From Lineus longissimus (lineage: Eukaryota; Nemertea; Pilidiophora; Heteronemertea; Lineidae), in contig NC_088308.1 of the NCBI RefSeq assembly GCF_910592395.1, forward strand, positions 16,013,501-16,077,500: a stretch of DNA of 64,000 nucleotides, written 5' to 3'. A program made the translations under genes and the position numbers. Below, in pieces: positions 20,041-30,400 of the stretch (position 1 is its first letter; each line of letters opens with the position of its first letter). The notes under the pieces are model-generated. The model was not told the origin of the DNA, searched no databases, and saw only the letters and a list, made by a program, of their open reading frames with translations.

Positions 20041-23000
20041 GAATTCTTGCATGTCACAAAGGCTATAAATATTGAGCTTCTTATCCAAGGTCATAAGCTC
20101 CGCATTCATGCTGTTGTTGCAGACAACCTTACCGGACCAGATTTGCTTTTGGGTGCTCGGACCCTGTCGGAATTGAATGGTACACTTGACTTTTCAACCA
20201 GTACCTTAACTGTCAGACCCAGGCGTATCCAGTTCACCCCTGTACAGACAGTGACTTTGAGACCAGGTCAGACTAGGAGTATTGTAGTCAAAGGCAAAGT
20301 TCCTAAGTTGCTCAAGCATACTGAGGTTTTGCTGCAGCCTACTGAGCAATTCAGTAAATATTGTCCATCATACATGTTGGTAAAGCTCAGGAAAAGTGCA
20401 GCCATTCTCCGGGTTACGAACAATTCAAAGAAAAATGTCACTTTCCGTGATAATCGTCCTGTTGCGTTCACTGATTTGTCAGATCATATTCATGCTACCC
20501 ACTTAGTCCCTAGTGGCTCCTTGAATAATAGGGTCACACGCGAACAGTGCGTATCTGACCTTCATTATAAAAATCTGCTCAGGTACCCTCACCTGGATAT
20601 CGATGATCCTATCTCCAAGTTGTCACCCCAGGATATAATTGAGCAGCAAATCTCGCTGCAAGGTAGCACTCTTAGTGCGGATGAGAAGCAGCACTTGTAT
20701 GAGCTACTTCTACGGAACAAAGAGGCATTCAGCCTCTACGGCGAAATTGGCACGTGCCCCAATTTTGAAGTGGACATCCAATTGAAGGATGACAGTCCAT
20801 TTTTCGTCCGCCTATATCCTATCCCAGAGGAAAATCGCAAGCAAATTGACAAAGAGTTCAATAAGCTGGTAAATCTTGGTATCTTGAAGAAAGGCTGTTC
20901 TGCCTACAGCAGCCCGGTCATGCTGATTGGCAAAAAGGGTACAACTGACAAGAGGATAGTCAGTGATTTCAGGTATTTGAATAGTCGTTGTAGAACTGTC
21001 AATCAAAATTTTGTCAGCCTACAAAGTGTTCTAGCTCGTTTAGGGCGTTCAAACTGTAAAGTATTATCAGTGATTGATCTCAAAAGTGCTTTTCACAGTC
21101 TGCCCCTCTCGGAAAAATCTCAATCTTACACTGGCATTTGTCCTTATCCTGGCTCTCCCAATTACATGTATCGTAGGTTACCAATGGGTCTCACTGTATC
21201 AAGTGGTATCTTTGCTGAAAAATGCAACTCAATCCTTGCTGAAATTCCTGATTCGGACACATTTGTCATTCCCATTCATGATGATTTCTTGGTGTTCAGT
21301 GAAAGTAATGCAGAGCATGCAAGGCATTTAGAAAGCATACTCTTGGCATTGAAAAAGCATGGACTCAAATTGTCTACACAAAAGTGTAAACTGTTTCGGC
21401 AACGAGTCACATTTGTTGGCCACATAATCAGCATCAATGCTGAAGGTGTAGTTCAGGTGCAGGCTATGAACGATAAATGTTCAGCAATTCGTAACATGCC
21501 ACAGCCTCGGACCCCAAAACAGGTCAAATGGTTTATCGGAGCTGTTGGATTTCTCAGTCTCTATTTGCCACGCCTCCAAGAATTGGTTAAACCCCTTCAT
21601 GAGTTAACCAAACGCAATGCCACTTTCAGCTGGCAAGCTGAGCACGAAGAAGCCTTCCAGAAGGTCAAGGAGCTTCTTACCTCACCCCCAGTTCTGTGTG
21701 CCCCAGCACCGGAAGGTCAGTTTGTTCTGTATTCAGACACATCGCGTATAGCCACAGGCTCATATTTGGCACAAAGGGTTCAAGGCAAAGAACGTATCAT
21801 TGCTTACTATTCAAAGCGTCTTCCTCCAGCTGCAGCAACATATTCAGTCAGTGAACTTGAGTTATTTGGACTGTACATCAATGTTACAGCTTTTCGTTAT
21901 TTTTTGCAGTCACATTCCTTCTTAGCATATGTTGATCACAGTAGTCTCGTTCAAATTGTGAAGAGTAAGAGTGAGCCATGCACACTACGCTTACAAAAGC
22001 TTCTTGAGAGATTGTCTCATTATTCATTTGAGTTGGCCTATAAAAAAGGTACAGATCTAGTTGTCAGTGATTTCTTGTCAAGAGCACCACTGGATGATGA
22101 TGATCAATTTGATCGCATCATGCCCATTGCATTCCCAGCCCAAGAATGGCATGTGCCCAGGTCTCAGCATCTTGAATTCTGTAGTTCAGACAGTTGTCAT
22201 TTTGGTTGCCTAGATTGTGCCTATCCTACTGTAAGTGCTCCTACAAGACCCGTAACCAGGTCATTTGCGCGACAAAATGCATTACCCGTTGCACCATTGT
22301 TCAAAGACGGACGTCCAGCTGTGAGGCCACCCCAAGTCCAACAACAAAGGGTCGATAATCCTGTGCCACCGCCTCCCAGGCCCGTCCCTCAACCAAGACC
22401 TGTTCCTGCACCCAGGCCACCTAGACGCCAAGCCAGTCCTGCCAGGACCCCGAGACTAAGGATGCCACCACCAGCCGTCCAACAACAGGCCCAGCCAGCT
22501 GATATTACAGTACCAGAGCCAAGATTGGTTGACAGAGTGATAAACAAGAATGATCAAGTTCAGGAAGAACACATCAAACAGTGTCCACCAGAATTTTTGC
22601 TAACACCTCAGCCATTAGTACCACAGATTGATCACATGACTGCAAGCCACATACCTAATCAAGCTGAACTGAACAAAGTGCTAAAAGTCATCAAGCGTAA
22701 GGTCATTCGGGATTACAGTTTGCCATTTGACGGTCAGCAGTTTCGCATTGCCCAACAGACGTCACCATTCTTCAAGCCTCTCTTCGACTATCTTGCTCAC
22801 AACATTCCCCCAGCCGACAAGAAATCCGCTAGGTCCATCATGCTTAGGTCTGAACAGTATTTGTTATGCAACAATATCTTGTTTCGGTTATTCTTCCTAG
22901 CAAATAGTGATGGTAATTACTGTTTTCAACTCGCTGTCCCTGAAAAGTTTATTGATCCACTCATTAGCCGATATCATGACTCCGTTACCGCCAATCACCA

Positions 23001-24492
23001 AGGTTGTGTACGCACATTTCTGACACTGCGCAAGTCATATTACTTTCCGTCAATGTACCAGAGGATTGTATCATATATTCAATCATGTAGCAATTGTCAG
23101 CAATTCAAAGGAAAAGTCGACAAGGACAGACCATACCATGAGCAGATTCCTGCGAGATATTGTCCATTTGAGACAATCTCACTTGATTTCAAAACAATGG
23201 TTCCGTCCAGATCAGGTTTTATTGTCTGTGTGCCCCTAAAGAATTTAGAGGCAGCGACAATAGCGGAAGTTCTCATTCAGCGTGTTCTGTGTGATTTTGG
23301 TATTCCCGAAGTCAGTATCTGTGATGCAGCGACATCATTGACCGGCAAGATCATTACTCTGTTGTGTGAAACTCTTAACATCTCTCAGAAAATCATTTCA
23401 GTCGGGAATCACGGCTCTCTTCATGTCGAGCGTCAAATTCAGTCCGTCGCCAATTTGATCAAGGTGAATCTCAGGCAATATGGACAAGATTGGGTTCGCT
23501 ATTACAGTGTTGCTCAGTATTCGTTCAATTCATTCTGCTCTAGTTACCTCGGTGGTCATTGCCCATTCTACCTTGTCTTCTTGCGTGAGCCCACTGACAT
23601 TACCGGACTAAATTTCAAACCAGTCTTGGGATTGTCACACTCGCAATCTGAGTATGTCGAACATCTGAAAGACAAATTTCAGAATGTCTCAAAGCTAATG
23701 TTACAGCTGCAAGAGCATCAACAACAAACTCAGAATCAGAAGGTTGCTCAAAAGCTTCATAAGTGTCAGGTTTATGAACAAGGTCAACTGGTTTATCTGC
23801 ATAAACCATCCAGCTCCTCCTTGACTGCCAACGCAAAGAAATTCACTGCGTCTTGGGTAGGTCCTTTTGTTATTCATCAGGTTCTTGATCGCACCCACTA
23901 CATCTTGTCAGATTTAGAAGGTAGAATTTTGAAGGATGTTTTTAACTTCAACCGGTTAAAACCAGCATTCTTAAAAGCTACGGATCATAAGAACATCAGC
24001 AATTTGCAGAAATTGCGACAGGCTTTGAGGTCCAGTGAAAACACTGAAGTCAAGTCGACAAACTGTACTACTGAGTACAAGTTCATTGATGAGCTTGGTC
24101 AACAGCTCCCCTCCGCTCCGGATTGTGAAATGATATTCTATGCTAAGGCAAATCCTTTGGATTTGGAGTCTTATGCGGAATGTTTGGAACACAACAATGG
24201 TTTTGCTGCACCGTGCAAACTCTCTGATCAGCAACAACAAACATTGTTAAAGGTCTTAGAAAATGCCCCATCTTCTGAGGCTGTGTATACTGTTGAAAGG
24301 GCTAGGTTCAAAGGAGCCAACATACAGCTCTTATTGTCTGTCCCGTTGCGTGATAAGCCATACAGGTTTTGGTGGGATCCGCAGTGTGATATCAACTGCC
24401 CACAAGTAGTTGAAACCATCCTGGATCCAGACAATCGAGTCAGATGTCTTGGATCGCCTCAAAACTTGATCAAGCACTTGTATTCTTTGTGA
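20041..24492 (+). CDS. Pol polyprotein: protease end, RT, RNase H, integrase
   Basis: About 1483 codons are open. Residues below are numbered from the codon at 20047. The protease C-terminal half includes PDLLLGARTL (31-40). RT is about 260-470, with SVIDLKSAFH (D344), RLPMGLTVSSGIF and the active-site box PIHDDF (DD 412-413; His replaces the usual Tyr). RNase H is about 555-690, with D564, E603, D630 and D675. A proline-rich linker occupies 738-820. The integrase zinc-binding HHCC is H977, H984, C1014 and C1017, followed by a catalytic D1047, D1093 and E1128 with DD35E spacing. A GPF-type module (ASWVGPFVI) lies near 1268. A further 170 residues follow with no family I recognise. All catalytic residues are present and the frame is uninterrupted. 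Confidence 0.9.
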   Translation, partial: EFLHVTKAINIELLIQGHKLRIHAVVADNLTGPDLLLGARTLSELNGTLDFSTSTLTVRPRRIQFTPVQTVTLRPGQTRSIVVKGKVPKLLKHTEVLLQPTEQFSKYCPSYMLVKLRKSAAILRVTNNSKKNVTFRDNRPVAFTDLSDHIHATHLVPSGSLNNRVTREQCVSDLHYKNLLRYPHLDIDDPISKLSPQDIIEQQISLQGSTLSADEKQHLYELLLRNKEAFSLYGEIGTCPNFEVDIQLKDDSPFFVRLYPIPEENRKQIDKEFNKLVNLGILKKGCSAYSSPVMLIGKKGTTDKRIVSDFRYLNSRCRTVNQNFVSLQSVLARLGRSNCKVLSVIDLKSAFHSLPLSEKSQSYTGICPYPGSPNYMYRRLPMGLTVSSGIFAEKCNSILAEIPDSDTFVIPIHDDFLVFSESNAEHARHLESILLALKKHGLKLSTQKCKLFRQRVTFVGHIISINAEGVVQVQAMNDKCSAIRNMPQPRTPKQVKWFIGAVGFLSLYLPRLQELVKPLHELTKRNATFSWQAEHEEAFQKVKELLTSPPVLCAPAPEGQFVLYSDTSRIATGSYLAQRVQGKERIIAYYSKRLPPAAATYSVSELELFGLYINVTAFRYFLQSHSFLAYVDHSSLVQIVKSKSEPCTLRLQKLLERLSHYSFELAYKKGTDLVVSDFLSRAPLDDDDQFDRIMPIAFPAQEWHVPRSQHLEFCSSDSCHFGCLDCAYPTVSAPTRPVTRSFARQNALPVAPLFKDGRPAVRPPQVQQQRVDNPVPPPPRPVPQPRPVPAPRPPRRQASPARTPRLRMPPPAVQQQAQPADITVPEPRLVDRVINKNDQVQEEHIKQCPPEFLLTPQPLVPQIDHMTASHIPNQAELNKVLKVIKRKVIRDYSLPFDGQQFRIAQQTSPFFKPLFDYLAHNIPPADKKSARSIMLRSEQYLLCNNILFRLFFLANSDGNYCFQLAVPEKFIDPLISRYHDSVTANHQGCVRTFLTLRKSYYFPSMYQRIVSYIQSCSNCQQFKGKVDKDRPYHEQIPARYCPFETISLDFKTMVPSRSGFIVCVPLKNLEAATIAEVLIQRVLCDFGIPEVSICDAATSLTGKIITLLCETLNISQKIISVGNHGSLHVERQIQSVANLIKVNLRQYGQDWVRYYSVAQYSFNSFCSSYLGGHCPFYLVFLREPTDITGLNFKPVLGLSHSQSEYVEHLKDKFQNVSKLMLQLQEHQQQTQNQKVAQKLHKCQVYEQGQLVYLHKPSSSSLTANAKKFTASWVGPFVIHQVLDRTHYILSDLEGRILKDVFNFNRLKPAFLKATDHKNISNLQKLRQALRSSENTEVKSTNCTTEYKFIDELGQQLPSAPDCEMIFYAKANPLDLESYAECLEHNNGFAAPCKLSDQQQQTLLKVLENAPSSEAVYTVERARFKGANIQLLLSVPLRDKPYRFWWDPQCDINCPQVVETILDPDNRVRCLGSPQNLIKHLYSL

Positions 24493-25409
24493 GTGATACA
24501 ATGTTTACAACGGTGCATACAAGTATTCGTATGGTAGAGAAACCATGCATTTGTATAATCTTCAAGGTATTCATATCGGTGAGAAAACCATCAGGTTTTT
24601 GTTAGTTTTCATGTAGACTTTTTGAAGTCATTAGTGACGTATAAATTTGCCTTTTGTGGTTATAGGGTTAAGGAATTGAACCCGAGGCGGAGGACCTTGG
24701 TTGAGTTACCAAGACACTCGAGGGTGGAGCTAAAATACAGTCCAAACCCGAGCCGACAGGCGAGGGTTTGGACGAAATTTTAGCTCCACCCGAGAGTGTC
24801 TTGGTAACTCAACCAAGGTCCGAAGCCGAGGGTTCAATTTCTATTCTAAAATACCTCAAACTTAAAAAGATAGGCCACGAAATAACTTGAATATGTGCGA
24901 ATTTGGCAAATTCCATCCATCGCCTGCCCGGAGCGCCGGTAGCGCCGTTGTTTACATTATGTTACGGCAGCGCGTATAGGAAGTCCGGATCGACTCGCTC
25001 AAGTGACGCTAAAATCCGCGCAAATGGGCTATTTGGAGCGTTTTTCTCAGCAAATATGTGTAGTGCTCATTAAAAAACTTAGGGTGGTTGATGCTTCCTT
25101 GGCTGATTTGTGTTTGAAGCAGTGTTTTGAGAGCCTCAAACTTCTGAAGTGAGCTGTGTGCATGGTTCCACATTTTAGTGCAACCCGAGGGAACTTTGGT
25201 AGAGCATCTTGGTTGCGTGTCCAAAACACTCCACTCTCAGAACGAGGCTTATGCATTTTCCATTTAAAAGTTGACCTTACGATACCAAGGTATTTTAGAA
25301 TTGTTCTTCTTCCACAATTGTGTGCGAGCAGTGCTCATTATTCAGAGTTCAGAACTAAAAAGTAGTTTTATTAGTGAACAATGGAGTCATAACTTTTCAA
25401 GTCAATGCC
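24493..25409 (+). other. 3' region of the LTR element, first part
   Basis: Non-coding sequence after pol. It contains a 169-bp palindrome (24673-24841). The remainder has no recognised ORF and no envelope-like gene. Confidence 0.5.
24673..24841. repeat. 169-bp imperfect palindrome
   Basis: The outer arms begin GAATTGAACCCGAGG and end, inverted, CCGAGGGTTCAATTTC. Both carry ACCTTGGTTGAGTTACCAAG, GACACTC and TGGAGCTAAAAT or their complements. A nested hairpin (GTCCAAACCCGAGCC / GGCGAGGGTTTGGAC) occupies the centre. The whole could fold as one long hairpin. It is probably a foldback MITE inserted in the retroelement's 3' region. Confidence 0.8.
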
Positions 25410-27006
25410 TTGACGCAAGGGCCCAACGCGCCGCGTAGCGGCAAAAAAGCGAAGCTGGCAAAACATTTATAACGGGTCACCGTCACTTATTATTGGACTT
25501 ATAGCGCATTTACGGGGTTGCAACTATTTTGCTTTATAGTGTCACCAGGAAAGAAAAGCATGCGACCTAACGCCGATCTAATTGTATAAAGTGATAATTG
25601 GAAGGTATATAGTAGGAAATATCAATAAAATAATCATTCCATGTCGTCTTTTGAGGGCATTTTTGATTGTAAAAAATATATGTGTACGTCACCGTAGTCT
25701 CTGCAATGATAATTTTATCAGAGCAGTCTCGCGCAAGTGGAAGTTCTTTACCTACTAGTTCTTCACTTATTAGTCTCAACGTCTGGCGCAAAGCCAGACG
25801 TTTTCCATTACGATTTCACTACGATGTTTGACAATAAGGAGCAGTGCACGAGATATGCTAATGAGCAGACTTCCCTCGCTTGAGTTTCTGAAGAATGTTC
25901 CATATCGCGCTAAGCTCATCACTGCATGCTGATTATGACAGCCGTGCAGCGGTAGGTATCTGCTCCCCAACTTCCACCCTAATACGGTACAATAAGTTAC
26001 CATTTGATGAGAATGGGACAATGCCCTCACTGTGTATGGAGTCATAGGGATAAGAAGACATTATTCATTAGTGTTGGTACAAGTGATTTTGCCCAAAAAG
26101 CATGCGCATTCAAAAAACAAAATATGCAAGGTATCACGTACATGACCATGACGACGTGCAGAAAGTGCACTGGCCAGTGCATACCCTATGGCTATGTATA
26201 GTAAACATGGTAAACATGAACAACATCATTATTCATCGGCAGTTCATTTTACTCCGAGCTTTTCCTGAAACATATTGCCATGATGATTAGGCCTACCATG
26301 TACCATGACCAATAACGGCACTAGATCATGTAGATGTCAACAAGTTCACATGAACCGTATAATCCCGCATAATCCCGCATGGCGCATGTGGGGCATGCGT
26401 CTAAACCAAAGGCCCAAAATCACTTGTTTTGGTCTATTTCACTTGTGTTTCCCCCGTCTCCCAGTCCATAATACATTTACAGTTTACAATCCCCGATCAT
26501 GGCCCAACAAAAGGTCATCGGTTGACTAAAGCCAAGGAACACAACTGTTCAATGGATTTATAGTTGAATGCGATTAAACTACGTCTTTTTAATCGTGGAT
26601 TGTAAATTTAACCCCATGGGCCTAGGGAAGGCCCTATAACAATACTTTCGACACAGTTATTATCTCCGCTGCCTCCACCATGTTACACACAGTGCTGACT
26701 GCTGATTCTAAAATGCGCCACCTAGTCAATTGCACTATCGTCATCACCTCATCATACTTCATTGACATTACAGGCACACATTGACATAGACCACTGTTGC
26801 AATCAACGACACAGTCGCTATCCAAGTAGCATTATAGAGGTAATTATCATTATCATACCTCATTAGCATGTAAACCAATCGCGTCGCGTCCTTTGCGATC
26901 ACGGCAAAGCCTCATGGAATAATGTCTTTCAACGTTGAATAATTTTTCATATTCCATGCCTACAACTTCAATTTCTTCATAATCCATGGCTAGAAGTTCA
27001 ACACTA

Positions 27007-27786
27007 ATATAATATCCAAGATAAAGTTACAAGAAGTAGTCAATAGGGGTCTCTCACCTCTCACTGTATGTCCACACTATTCACGCTTGTACGAGGAATA
27101 CATTCAATGCTGAATCTAACAACACCCAGTGCCCTTACTCTGTATATTAGTCACTGGAAGATGGCCCATTTCACTCCTTGCTTCTACTTCACCTATAGTC
27201 TCATTGCAAACGCCTCAGTTCTATGATATCACATTCACTTTCAGCTGTCATACAACGCAACAACTGTGCTATCTGCCATCGCACATCAACGAAGAAGTGC
27301 AGCCGCCCACATTCCACCTCACGTCTGTCCGACCAGCTGCAATCCTCGAGGACGCCCCACTGTACCACGATTTCACTACGATGTTTGACAAGAAGGAGCA
27401 GTGCACGAGATAGGCTAATGAGCAGACTTCCCTCGCTTGAGTTTCAGAAGAATGTTCCATATCGCGCTAAGCTGACCACTGCTGACCATGACAGGCGTGC
27501 ATTGGACTGGTACAGGTTGGAACTGAACATTGAATATGCTGGTGGTGACGCTTTCTGATGAGAAGTTGGTCGTGACTGATGCAGTATCCTTGGACTTGTC
27601 CACAGCATCGTTCAATCATTGCTCTCTGAGCTGCCTTGATTCTGTACCCAAATACTAAGACCAAATGCCTGTTGACTGTGCTTTAAGAGAGACTGGCGCC
27701 ATGCCTAGAGATATGACTGACCCCTATTGGCAAATTTGTATGACTTTATCTTGCCTACCTAGCTGCTGCCTATAGTCTCCCTTTAA
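27007..27786. mobile_element. MITE of the CTATAGGCAGCAGC family
   Basis: The left arm (AAGATAAAGTTAC...GTCAATAGGGGTCTC) and the right arm, read on the minus strand (GGGAGACTATAGGCAGCAGC, GCAAGATAAAGT, CCAATAGGGGTC), are inverted copies. The left terminal 25 bp or so is missing. Other members are at 13957-14255 and about 55840-55890. Confidence 0.55.
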
Positions 27787-28023
27787 CTGCGGAACACTTC
27801 AAAGTCGATAAAATGCCATGTTCCACCTTTTAATGTGTTCAGACTGCCATTTTCAAAATAATCAAGTCAGGACACTGCCTTCTAGTCTCATAATAAATTT
27901 TGCTTTCCTCAATATATAATAACATTTCTTCTTCTTCAATGCTTTCATCATTCCAAACTTCTCCTCTGACTTTTACAGGGGTACAGTCATGGCAATCAAA
28001 ACCCAAATACTGAGACCAAATGC

Positions 28024-28087
28024 CTGTTGACTGTGCTTTAAGAGAGACTGGCGCCATGCCTAGTCTCTCTTAAAGCACAGTCAACAG
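28024..28087. repeat. Perfect 26-bp hairpin with 12-nt loop
   Basis: The arm CTGTTGACTGTGCTTTAAGA plus GAGACT (28024-28049) pairs perfectly with 28062-28087, and the loop is GGCGCCATGCCT. A left arm plus loop occurs alone at 27669-27704. Diverged, partly duplicated copies are at 1787-1888. Confidence 0.9.
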
Positions 28088-28759
28088 ACACCAACCCCCT
28101 CAGACTCAGAAACCACAAACGCCCAACCCTTCCTGCTACCCTAATACTTCTGGATACTTGTGCGTATACAAAGCTTTGCTCGATCATAAATGAGAATCGA
28201 AAGTACACACAGCTGTGCTCCAACTACTGAATAAAAACATCATCATTACTGCATTAAAAATAGATGGCCAATTTTTAACGGTAATTTGAGTACGTAGCAT
28301 CATATCGCCTCACTGTAAAGCGTGTTTGTGGATTTATGAGTATATGTGTGTAACATTTTTGGATTAAAGTGTTTTGGTAATTTTTTCATTGCATCATTTG
28401 GGCTACGTGCCAAATATTCTGTCTAAAAATGCACTCAATGCTGTGTCCAGGATTCAGTTCTAGGAAAGTCATGTGATGTCAATATTGACATTCCTTAAAG
28501 TACATTGTGTACATTAGCCATAGCCACCATACATGTGTACAGTCACTATGGTTACGCTGATGCATAAACATTACAATATGATAGTGCATTCTTTGATTAT
28601 TATTGTTGTTGTTCTCATGCAGAACTATGTTTAAAATTTAACTTTGTGCAATTATTGGTAAATTTGTACAAACTTTTGAGAAGTTTTTAGTAGATATTTT
28701 TCATCTTTTGGCAATGACTGTTGTCAAATTTTTTTTTGGAACAAGGCCAATCCTTTTAG

Positions 28760-29057
28760 GATTATAGTAGTGATATTGGAACGCCCTTCCAAGCTGGTTA
28801 CGTGATGTCACTGTGCTAAACACTTTTAAGAGTAAACTCAAAACTCATCTTTTTATCCTGACATATTCAGAGTAGGCCATACATGTTTTAAATATTGATA
28901 TTTTCCGGATGTTTTTAAACTGTTTTTTATCCTCATCAAATCACCACTTTTAATGTACTCATTTAATATTATGTACAGTGCTTAGAAAATGTATGCACCA
29001 TTATTTTAGCACTTTAAATCAAATAAATTATTATTATTATTTATTATTATTATTAAG
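28760..29057 (+). mobile_element. LINE 3' tail (RT C-terminus, TTA-rich microsatellite end)
   Basis: An open stretch from 28777 to the TAG at 28873-28875 encodes WNALPSWLRDVTVLNTFKSK and then LKTHLFIL. This is the conserved extreme C-terminus of CR1/L2-type LINE ORF2. A 3' UTR and a (TTA)n-like tail at 29028-29056 follow. It is a strongly 5'-truncated copy inside the LTR element's 3' region. Confidence 0.75.
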
Positions 29058-29378
29058 CCCTGCATAACTAACCATTTCATTTCAGGCTAGCTGTGCTCAC
29101 TTTCTTGTGCTTTTATGTCTACTATCTTCATGTATTCGGATGACCAGTTTAATTATGTTCCACTGTGGAACTGCACTCTCTGACTTTGTTAAACTTAGCT
29201 GAGATTAGTACAGCCTCTTCAATTTTATTACGTAACCTACAAGCAAGGTATCCCTGTTTCCGATTGTCTGTATAAACGCTTTGGAAGTTTAAATGCCCCA
29301 GTGATCGGAATGTATAAACACTTCCAAAGATTTTAAAACAAAAAAGCTAAACTATTATCTTAATCAAGTTTGTAATTT

Positions 29379-29390
29379 GAACAAGGGGGA
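29379..29390 (+). promoter_or_regulatory. Polypurine tract
   Basis: GAACAAGGGGGA lies directly before the TG of the 3' LTR. It matches the expected plus-strand primer site of LTR retrotransposons. Confidence 0.8.
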
Positions 29391-29681
29391 TGTTATATAT
29401 AGTTTAGACCCTTCCATGAGGAGCCTCAGCGTTAGGATCCTCCGTCACGTGACCACGTGGAAGGAGGCTGATCTCCAGGTATAAACTGGGTCAAGCGATC
29501 AGAAGTGCGCGGACCTCTGTCTCTATAGGTCACGCGTTGCCCTATCTATTGTCTATTGCTGGTCATCCGACTCCTGCCCTGATGTGGCTTCTTGTCTAGG
29601 ACATTATAGTGAATAAACTTATAACATGATAAGAGGATATTCTTAGTCCATTCGAATTCTGTTGACGATCCCAACATGACA
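29391..29681 (+). repeat. 3' LTR
   Basis: 291 bp, equal in length to the 5' LTR and about four substitutions away from it (for example aggaTcctccg versus aggaCcctccg). It is followed by CAAT, matching the CAAT before the 5' LTR. Confidence 0.9.
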
Positions 29682-30400
29682 CAATGGACATCTTTATGGT
29701 CGCGGTTTTCCTCGGACTGTGATGCGAATTGTTCCACGTCGGACTCGTTCTAGGGACACACGCAAATTTGAAATCATTCTGTCCTGATTACTTTATATAA
29801 TTTTTTAGTATGCTAAGGTCCCCTTGAATAAGTCCACGGCTTCCTCCGGCACGGCCACCACCCCTTTTAAAGGCATAGTCGCTGGTCTTTCCTGCGGTCC
29901 CCGAGGGATCTCAATCCCATCTCATCACACCCCTCTTGGTCCTCGCATAGGCCTATTAGTCCAGGAGCGGAGCTGAGCGACTTTTATTCAACATGGAAGC
30001 TACAAATGATTTGAATTATTATGAAAACTTTTTAACTAAAGAATTGCCGAGGCCATCTGATATGAGGGGGTCCAGAAAGAACTGACCATGTCAGGTGCCT
30101 CCCTCTGGTAGTCATATACCAGCGGAAAGCCGTGATTGGACAGCCACGTCACAGGTGACCAGGACCGGGACGCTTAGTAATACTTTTATGAGAGGAACTT
30201 ACTAGCTATCCCTTTAAAACAAGACTTTGTTTACTAGACTTCGAACGCATGACTCTAACTCCCGAACTTTGGCTAATGAGATTAACTAAGAAAGGTGCGA
30301 AACAAAGGCGAAGAGCTTACCAAATTAAGATAAAGCCAGTTCCTATCCTTTTAACAAATTAACCCTATGAATACCGTGAAGCCTTTAGTTTCAGGACTTC
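29682..30400. other. Right half of the interrupted host repeat, then unassigned sequence
   Basis: The first 40 bases or so (CAATGGAC..CTTTATGGTC..TTTTCCT..GACT) continue the repeat seen uninterrupted at 34852-34895. The rest, to about 30400, has no recognisable gene or repeat boundary. Confidence 0.5.

Larger units (their letters stand above)
25410..28153. mobile_element. Long copy of the composite repeat with terminal hairpin
   Basis: This 2.7-kb block starts TTGACGCAA followed by CCCAACGCGCCGCG and ends in the hairpin tract and TAATACTTCTGG, the same ends as the 834-bp block at 1127-1960. Internally, 25812-25960 and 27364-27545 share a diverged duplication around TTTCACTACGATGTTTGACA and CTTCCCTCGCTTGAGTTTC. 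A second MITE-like element (27007-27786) lies inside. Short open frames exist but none resembles a known transposase, so the superfamily is unassigned. Confidence 0.5.
14936..29681 (+). mobile_element. Ty3/gypsy-like LTR retrotransposon, 14.7 kb with nested insertions
   Basis: Two 291-bp LTRs in direct orientation bound the element. Each begins TGTTATATATAG and ends CATGACA, and the element is flanked by a 4-bp CAAT duplication. By eye the LTRs differ at about four positions, all transitions, suggesting a fairly recent insertion. The order is 5' LTR, leader, gag (broken), protease, reverse transcriptase, RNase H, integrase, long 3' region, polypurine tract, 3' LTR. The domain order with integrase after RNase H places it in Ty3/gypsy (Metaviridae), not copia. 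It is enlarged by a CR1-like LINE in the leader and repeats in the 3' region. No envelope-like ORF was recognised. gag has two stops and pol one frame break, so it is probably not autonomous. Confidence 0.88.

Noticed and set aside
27223-27558. Possible coding fragment in the composite repeat
   Set aside because: A frame of 111 codons exists, and part of it is duplicated at 25812-25960, but the second copy is not open in the same frame and no known family is recognisable.
28024-28153. Helitron 3' end
   Set aside because: The hairpin is too long and too far from the element end, and no CTRR terminus lies 10-12 nt after it.
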